DNA of 64,000 nucleotides from Hermatobates lingyangjiaoensis. Lineage: Eukaryota; Arthropoda; Insecta; Hemiptera; Hermatobatidae. The DNA is taken from positions 6,025,001 to 6,089,000 of the forward strand of contig JAPFBL010001617.1 of NCBI GenBank assembly GCA_026182355.1, written 5' to 3'. Below, in pieces: positions 58,080 through 64,000 of this stretch. The notes under the pieces were generated by a model that had not been told where the DNA came from, did not search any database, and saw only the letters and a list, made by a program, of their open reading frames with translations. The position numbers were made by a program, and so were the translations under genes. Each line of letters begins with the position of its first letter. The first letter of the stretch is position 1.

Positions 58080-58406
58080 CGCGTCCCACCTAACACCTCC
58101 TGCTCATCCAGGAATTGCGTCTACCGACTGAACTGTAGACAATGTGGAGCATTCTACATTGGTATGACTTCTACCAAGCTCAATGAGCGTTTGAACAACC
58201 ATAGAGCTTCGGTCGGTCAGCGCAAACAGCTTCCTGTAGCTATCCATGCCAACAGCCATAACCTTTCTTTTAATGACTGCTTTTCTGTTCAAATCATTAA
58301 GCTAGTGACCACTGATGACCGTAGTTTGACATTAAGAGCGTCTGAGGAGGCCCACATATGGTTATTGGGGGCCCGATCAGATCCCGGTTTAAATCAGAAG
58401 CGTTAA
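58080..58406 (+). pseudogene. PLE-D: GIY-YIG endonuclease C-terminal domain (5'-truncated element)
   Basis: CVYRLNCRQCGAFYIGMTST shows the Cys-rich lead (C-x5-C-x2-C) and the F-Y-I-G strand of the PLE GIY-YIG nuclease. NERLNNHRASVG supplies the conserved Arg/His helix and LRASEEAHIWLLGARSDP the Glu helix. The frame is open to a stop at 58404-58406. The RT is absent, and the 5' side joins (TA)n at 58014-58034. This looks like a recent 5'-truncated insertion; the nuclease domain itself has no visible lesion. Confidence 0.88.
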
Positions 58407-58837
58407 CTTTTATTTGTTTTTCCTTTTATTTTTAACTTATATATTCATATTCATATATATATTTTTGTATTTTATTATTTTTTTCCTTTTTTATTATATA
58501 TATATTTTTTATTTTATTTATTTATTTATTTTTTTTTATTATTTCCTTTTTTATAATTTTTAATTTATAATTTTTAATTTTATAATTTTATCTTTTGTTT
58601 TTGCTTTCTCCGTTCTCCGACGTTTAGTGCCTAGCTCCTTTTTTACGCTAGTGCTGCTCTCTTCGGTTGACTCTTTATTTCTTCATTCGCGCTCCGTTCT
58701 TCGACGTGGGGAGATCTCTCTCACTTCGTCCTCTCTACTAGTCTACTCTCCTGATGACGAACAACAGTTCGAAATATCGAATTCTGTAAGTTTTCTTTGT
58801 ATTCTCTTTTCTGTGTCGTGCTTTGTGTAATTTAAAG

Positions 58838-58862
<25 letters not shown>
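58407..58862 (+). other. PLE-D 3' UTR with hammerhead-like motif and (TA)n end
   Basis: T-rich UTR. At 58751-58778 CTGATGA, a GAAC/GTTC stem with AACA loop, GAAA and TATC follow each other. AUAU after GAA is palindromic, as in a minimal dimeric stem III. Only about 2 bp of stem I can pair, so this is called hammerhead-like. (TA)n at 58841-58862 closes the element. Confidence 0.5.
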
Positions 58863-58868
<6 letters not shown>

Positions 58869-60100
58869 AAAAGACGAGCCAGTCCCTGTTACGTATTACT
58901 TTGGGCACTTCTTATTGGTTGCGGGTGTTTATTCGTTGAACACGTTTCTCCTTAGCACACTCCGTCTGCTCGGTCGCCTCAGCCTTCACTCCGGGAGAGG
59001 GCTCGCAGTCCCTACTTAATTTTCCAATAGAGTTGGATGAAGGTCTTGGCGTCCTGGCTTGGAAGTGCACCTCGTCGAACTCGGTGTTTACTATGGGCTT
59101 AGTGGATTTCATTAGATACTGGTTGTTGGTGTTTTCTGTAAATTCTATTGATGTGGGTGTATGTAGACCTTTTCCCCGTCGGTTTCTTAACACGCTTGGC
59201 CGCATCCGCCGTCCTTCCTGGAGAGGGCTCGCAGTCCCTACTTTAATTTCACAGAGGGCAGGAATGGCATAGGCGTCCTCACGCAGAAGAGTTCCTCGTA
59301 AGAATCTGGTCCGGGCTATGGGCATTATGAGTTGAAGTTGAAGTTGAGTGTGTGTGGCGTTTGTCATTAGACCCCTTTACTGCAGTGTTTTCTTGAAGAA
59401 TGCGTGGCGCCTCCTCGTGTCGTTGCGACCGGTTTCGACCGTTCCTCGGTCATTCTCAAGCTGGTGGGTGTAGTTCCTGGCTGGATTGTGCGTTATTATA
59501 TGTTGAATGCCAGATTAGATATTGTAAAAGACGAGCCAACGACACGAGGAAGGCGCCACGCATTCTTCAAGAAAACACTGCAGTAAAGGGGTCTAATGAC
59601 AAACGCCACACACACTCAACTTCAACTTCAACTCATAATGCCCATAGCCCGGACCAGATTCTTACGAGGAACTCTTCTGCGTGAGGACGCCTATGCCATT
59701 CCTGCCCTCTGTGAAATTTAAGTAGGGACTGCGAGCCCTCTCCAGGAAGGACGGCGGATGCGGCCAAGCGTGTTAAGAAACCGACGGGGAAAAGGTCTAC
59801 ATACACCCACATCAATAGAATTTACAGAAAACACCAACAACCAGTATCTAATGAAATCCACTAAGCCCATAGTAAACACCGAGTTCGACGAGGTGCACTT
59901 CCAAGCCAGGACGCCAAGACCTTCATCCAACTCTATTGGAAAATTAAGTAGGGACTGCGAGCCCTCTCCCGGAGTGAAGGCTGAGGCGACCGAGCAGACG
60001 GAGTGTGCTAAGGAGAAACGTGTTCAACGAATAAACACCCACAACCAATAAGAAGTGCCCAAAGTAATACGTAACAGGGATTGGCTCGTCTTTTACAATA
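58863..60100. repeat. Large palindrome, 563-bp arms
   Basis: Left arm 58863-59425 and right arm 59538-60100 are the same length and read as near-identical reverse complements; a 70-codon minus/plus shadow frame (MDEGLGVLAWKCTSS...) is identical in both. The 112-bp spacer (59426-59537) includes GACCGGTTTCGACCG. The region is much more GC-rich than its surroundings. Confidence 0.9.
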
Positions 60101-60114
60101 TCTAATCTGGCATT

Positions 60115-60119
<5 letters not shown>
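59499..60119. mobile_element. Unit of unknown class with about 38-bp terminal inverted repeats
   Basis: TGTTGAATGCCAGATTAGAT and the following TATTGTAAAAGACGAGCCA at the left are mirrored at 60081-60119. The right arm of the palindrome therefore looks like a complete unit, with the left arm a partial inverted second copy. The right end runs directly into (TA)n. Confidence 0.55.
59758..60051 (+). CDS. Open reading frame of unknown function in the palindrome
   Basis: A 97-codon plus-strand frame: polar and basic, with KLSRDCEPSPGVKAEA near its C-terminal third. An almost identical word (LSRDCEPSPGRTADAAKRV) is encoded about 230 bp upstream at 59715-59770 in another frame, so the element carries an internal repeated motif. 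The left arm carries the same sequence on the minus strand (within 58912-59367). No homology recognised; it could be part of a gag-like ORF or non-coding. Confidence 0.35.
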   Translation: MRPSVLRNRRGKGLHTPTSIEFTENTNNQYLMKSTKPIVNTEFDEVHFQARTPRPSSNSIGKLSRDCEPSPGVKAEATEQTECAKEKRVQRINTHNQ

Positions 60120-60163
<44 letters not shown>

Positions 60164-60249
60164 TATATATATAGTACTCAAATACCAACATATGCACATG
60201 TTGTTATTTGAGTAAAGGAATAAAATTACTCTTGTTTTCTCCTATTGGA

Positions 60250-61906
60250 GAAAGTAAATAAAATGGAGCCGATAAATCAAAAGTAACTGTCATATTAAAT
60301 AAAAAAGATTATGTAGATAAAATTGAGACGATGTTAAAAGATAAAAATGTGTATTCAAAATTAAAGTCCAATCCTTTGGAATGGGTCAATAGTTCGTTTA
60401 ATAAAACAATTAAAACTCTCTTAAAAAACCGAATATATTACTAAATTTTTATCAAAACCGCCTTCACTACCATATATGTACGGGTTGATCAAGACGAATA
60501 AGGATAATTACCCAATACGTTTAATTGTGAGTTCGGTTCGTTCGGCTTCATATGACTTGTTCAAATGGTTAGTGAGTGTTTTGAGCCCATTAATGAAAAA
60601 ATTTCATGCAGGCATATTAAAAACAATGTTGATTTAATTAGTTAATTAAAAAGCGTCAACATGAATAAAAATTATCGATTGATTAGTTTTGATGTGAAGC
60701 CCCTTTTTACCAATGCACCTGTAACTGATCTTTTATGTTTACTCCAGGAGGAAGTAGTTAATCATTCCCTTCCTCCTCCTTCTACCACTAAATAGAGTTA
60801 ATTACGTTATGTGAAGTAGATTGTCATTTAAAATTTGAAAATAATTTTTATAAACAAAAATTTGAGCTTGCAGTGGATAACTGCTTATTCCCCCCTCCTG
60901 AGTAATTTATACATGAAATTTATTGAAACTAAAATGTAAAGCTCAATATTGCGTAGTCATGTTAAATTGTATAGATATGTTGACGATATACTATGCATCT
61001 GTCATGAATCTATAAATAAAGATGTTTTCTGGTTTAAAATTAAACTAAAATTTAAACTAAAATTAAACTCATTAGTGCCGATAATGCAGTTCACAATGGA
61101 AGAAGAAGTAAGTTGTAATTTGCCCTTCTTAGATATCCTGATCCATAGATTACCTAAAGGGTTACGCTTCAGTGAATATAGAAAACCTACGAATGTAGTT
61201 GCATATGTTAACTTTTATTCTTCCCATACAAAAAATGTTAAAATACCTGTTTTTAGAAATATATTTTTGAGGGCGTTAAGAGTGTGCTCTCCTGAATTCC
61301 TTAATGAAGAGATTAACAACATTAGGTCAATTGCCCTATTATTAAAATACCCCTCCTTTTATTTAAAATACCCTTTAGCTTTGAAGGGTGCTAAAAAAAC
61401 TTTCTCTAATATTTCAACAGAGCCCCGTTCATTCTATAGTTTTACCGTATCATGAGTCATTGGACCCCCTTTCTAGATTAGCGCGGCAACTTTATTTTAA
61501 CATAGTGTTTTCTAATCGTAATAACGTAGGCAATATGTTAATAAAAAAATCTCCCAGGGAACTGGAATCCGGTGGTTTTAATAAATTTTGCGCGAAAATT
61601 TCCATAAAATTTATATTGGTCAAACTGGTAAATCTTTAAAGACACGTGTAAAACAACACCAATACAACATAAGTAGACAGGAAAAAAGTAGTGCCTTATT
61701 CTTGCATATAAATAATGAAATTATTTATTGATTGGACAGAACTTAATTTTATTACCTATGAAAAATCGATATTGTTGAGAAATATTATCGAATCCTCTCA
61801 AAATAAATTTTATAGATCAAATACTATGAACATTGGTAACGGTCTCTTCAATCTTGATACATTCTTGACGAGGTCTATAGGCTCTTCTAAGAGGGTTGAC
61901 AGCTAG
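60250..61906 (+). pseudogene. PLE-E: nearly complete Penelope-like element (RT and GIY-YIG), frameshifted
   Basis: In order: MLKDKNVYSKLKSNP; LPYMYGLIKTNKDNYPIRLI (about 60462; the Y-G-L-P-K-x-H-K block with changes); NYRLISFDVKPLFTNAPV (RT motif A, Asp present, about 60670); NNFYKQKFELAVDN (motif B region); LYRYVDDILCICHE (motif C with intact YVDD, about 60966); NLPFLDILIHRL; YRKPTNVVAYVNFYSSH; then the endonuclease with FILVKLVNL / YIGQTGKSLKTRVKQHQ (about 61600-61650) and KSILLRNIIESSQNKF to a TAG at 61904-61906. At least five frameshifts or stops. The order RT then GIY-YIG defines a canonical PLE. Confidence 0.9.
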
Positions 61907-62076
61907 CCGATAGTGTTTTACTCTTTCTTACTGTACTCCTTTGTGTCACCAAACATCCCTCTCTGGACCTTTGTCCTTTCCTGCTCTTTACACTTTTTTA
62001 AAATACCACTCTTCCCTCTCACTCTTCTCAACCCCTCACCAGATGTTTCTGCATCTAGTGTTTCAGTTGGGTTTTT

Positions 62077-62116
62077 GACTCTGGCGAAGATCACTTGTTG
62101 GTTGAAAGATCTTAGT
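62077..62116 (+). ncRNA. Hammerhead ribozyme motif in PLE-E 3' UTR (mutated core)
   Basis: GACU, CUGGCGA (A6 replaced by G), a shortened stem II, GAAA, AGAUCU palindrome, U and AGUC. It lies 170 bp after the PLE-E stop codon. The core substitution should disable it. Confidence 0.6.
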
Positions 62117-62209
62117 CTTTTTTTCCCATTTCATATTGTGGTTTAATCATTAATTGTTATTTCACGTGTTTATGGGAAATCTTGTATATATATATATATA
62201 TACTATCAG

Positions 62210-62340
62210 TTGTTAGCTTCAGCTACTCAAAGGGACTACTTCTGCCCGATGGCGACGACTGTCGAAATATCGTTGTGAGTCTTTTGTGTGTGTCTTTGTT
62301 TCAGCTGTTCAACGAAATATATATATATATATATATAGTC
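62210..62340 (+). repeat. Family 3 hammerhead-like terminus between (TA)n tracts
   Basis: TTCTGCCCGATGGCGACGAC, TGTCGAAATATCG and TTGTGAGTC match 295-365 and 1441-1490. (TA)n flanks it at 62185-62202 and 62319-62337. The CUGANGA box is CCGATGG, so broken. Confidence 0.45.
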
Positions 62341-63069
62341 GACATAGTAGTGTACATTTTAATATGAAATCCACGAAGTCACGTTATAATATTATTGAAA
62401 TGTTCATGCGATTGGAAATCCAGGGAAAATATAAGCAAACATGAATTAGTTATACATATAAACAAGTTTGGTATGACTGTTTTGTGTTAGTTAAGATAAT
62501 TTAAATACAGTGTTAGTTATTATAGAGACAAGTGAAACCATAAGAAATCCACTTATCACTGGCACACTTTCCTAGTCCGGCTCACTAAACTTTTGAAATC
62601 GTCATTCACAATTAAGAATTGTAAAGAAATAATTCTTTAGATCAAAATTTTGGAGTAGGCTACACTGAACTTTACTATACCTGAACATCATTAAACTCTT
62701 TGACACTCAGTTCACTTTTGGATTTATTTTAGTGAGACTATCGTATAGCCATATTATTAAACTCTGTGATAATAGTGTTGTCAAACTCTAATATTCAATT
62801 TACTGATTTCATTTCGATTTAATGTGGGTGTAACTATTTCGTCAGCTAAATTAAAATTTGAATTAACGTTGTAGGATAATCTCACAAATCATTGTAGTTG
62901 GAAATTAAAGTTGAAATGTTTAGTGTAATATTTTCATTTCTAAAATTTTAAATTCGTGAAATTTGTATCGTGCAATATTCATATGAAATATATAATATAG
63001 GCGACATATAATATAAAATTTAATAATGATTCGTTTGTTTTAATCTGGCCATTTCTATGTTATTAGTTA
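62341..63069. other. AT-rich stretch
   Basis: A diverged copy of the short dispersed repeat (GGAGTAGGCTACACTGAAC) lies at 62643-62690. Nothing else recognised. Confidence 0.5.
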
Positions 63070-64000
63070 CTAGCAAACGTACCCGTCTTTGACGGAATCA
63101 AAAATTTTATTATACTTGGTATTCCAAAATACCATGGATACCATACCAATTATAGTATTATGCTAATACTATAATTAGAAATTATAGAATAGAAAATATC
63201 GTTATTAGTACAGTGTTAAACAAATGCCTCTGTATACACCACATTAGCTATCTGTCCTTCAGGTTCATGGAAAAACAAACAGTTGGAAAAACTTGGTCTC
63301 ACTAACTTGAATTTCTGCGTTAGATAAACTTCCCCCTTGTGACTTAGTTAACGTAATTGCGAAATTGACTCTGACAATCGTCAAATTTGCAATCGTTTCA
63401 ACGAAAACAAATAGTGGCTCGGAATTAATGGTATGGGTGGTATACACACAGACTCCCCATTCCACACCCAGTCATGATGTCCGCCTCTATGGCATATCTG
63501 TGTAGAGCACAAACTCAGAGTCGTGTCCCGTTGCATATTTCCTTAGGTTCTCAAGTTTTGTAACATGAAATTTGTTACTGCTACTAAACTGCAGCATGAT
63601 TGGTGCTCCTACTTTAAGTTTTTAGTAATGAGTAGGCAGTCCAGGAGAAATAAATTCAGAGTCAAGAAATTCAGTTAGATAATGAACTTCTTTCTCATCA
63701 CTAATCACTCTCTTTACTGACTTGTAAGTTCTTTCCTCGGTATGATATAGCGTAAGAACTTGTTTATTGATTTTTCCTACCTGTTCATATTAAGTGCTGA
63801 GAATTGCTCGTTTACAAAAGTATTTATTCTTAATAGATATTACATCCTCAACTCTGGGGAACACCTTTTCAATGATGTCAAAGACGCAATATATTCATAT
63901 GCTCCAATGAAATTAAAATCAACTAACAATACCTACTTGCCACACATGTGTATTTTCAAAACAAACTTGTCTGTGAAGTTAGGAAAATACGCTTAAAGCC
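63070..64000 (-). mobile_element. Helitron-1 copy D, inverted, runs off the window
   Basis: On the minus strand the element ends with hairpin GACGG/CCGTC and CTAG (63070-63073) followed by T. Going upstream it carries the same 3' tail and helicase region as copies A-C. The window ends within its 5' non-coding part. Confidence 0.88.
63265..63860 (-). pseudogene. Helitron-1 helicase C-terminus, copy D
   Basis: FAITLTKSQGGSLSNAEIQV in the 63465-63265 frame is the motif V/VI region with the S-Q-G kept, unlike copies A-C where the G is Arg or lost. Upstream (higher coordinates) LCNGTR is interrupted and the CTCATGAG...SPGLP words are mirrored. More diverged from A-C than they are from each other. 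Confidence 0.85.

Noticed and set aside
59033..59272. 79-codon frame in the palindrome, mirrored at 59718-59930
   Set aside because: It is the reverse-strand shadow of the other frame in each arm; at most one of them can be real.

Overview
This is eukaryotic, almost certainly animal, nuclear DNA. It is AT-rich, dense in (TA)n and (CA)n microsatellites, and full of decayed transposable elements. I found no intact host gene, no rRNA, no canonical tRNA and nothing prokaryotic. The mix of elements (Penelope-like elements, two or three Helitron families, a mariner, an I/R1-type LINE with RNase H, a Gypsy relic and a Polinton/adintovirus-like PolB plus integrase remnant) fits an invertebrate. An arthropod is my best guess, held weakly; a mollusc is not excluded.

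Layout. 0-3 kb: Penelope-like (PLE) termini, an endonuclease remnant inside an inverted repeat, a 0.7-kb TIR element and a fold-back element. 5.6-7.8 kb: a Gypsy relic (RT, RNase H, integrase) split by a GC-rich dispersed repeat. 8.1-9.8 kb: two PLE fragments in opposite orientation separated by a Helitron fragment that entered one of them at an A|T site. 12.3-14.7 kb (minus): a PolB N-terminus/exonuclease region abutting a truncated integrase. 15.0-15.3 kb: G-rich repeats with two perfect IR-1 nuclear-receptor palindromes. 19.2-20.0 kb: the end of a second Helitron, with its hairpin and CTAG. 21.7-23.0 kb: a full-length dead mariner. 23.9-24.2 kb: a PLE RT fragment. 26-47 kb: mostly AT-rich unresolved DNA with dispersed repeats, inverted PLE-type termini and R1/I-type LINE pieces at 37.3, 38.7-40.6 and 46.9 kb. 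49.5-50.3 kb: a PLE endonuclease relic inside an inverted repeat. 51.0-56.9 kb: three head-to-tail non-autonomous Helitron copies, with a fourth inverted at the right edge. 57-62 kb: a PLE-rich cluster with hammerhead-ribozyme motifs, a 563-bp-arm palindrome and a nearly complete but frameshifted PLE (RT plus GIY-YIG).

The strongest points are a hammerhead ribozyme motif tied to the 3' ends of one PLE family (five copies, one with every core position intact), a head-to-tail Helitron junction (CTAG|TC) that reads like a rolling-circle concatemer, and a very young 563-bp inverted duplication. Nothing works together as a pathway: the window is a record of successive insertions. All homology calls come from reading translations by eye; no database search was run.
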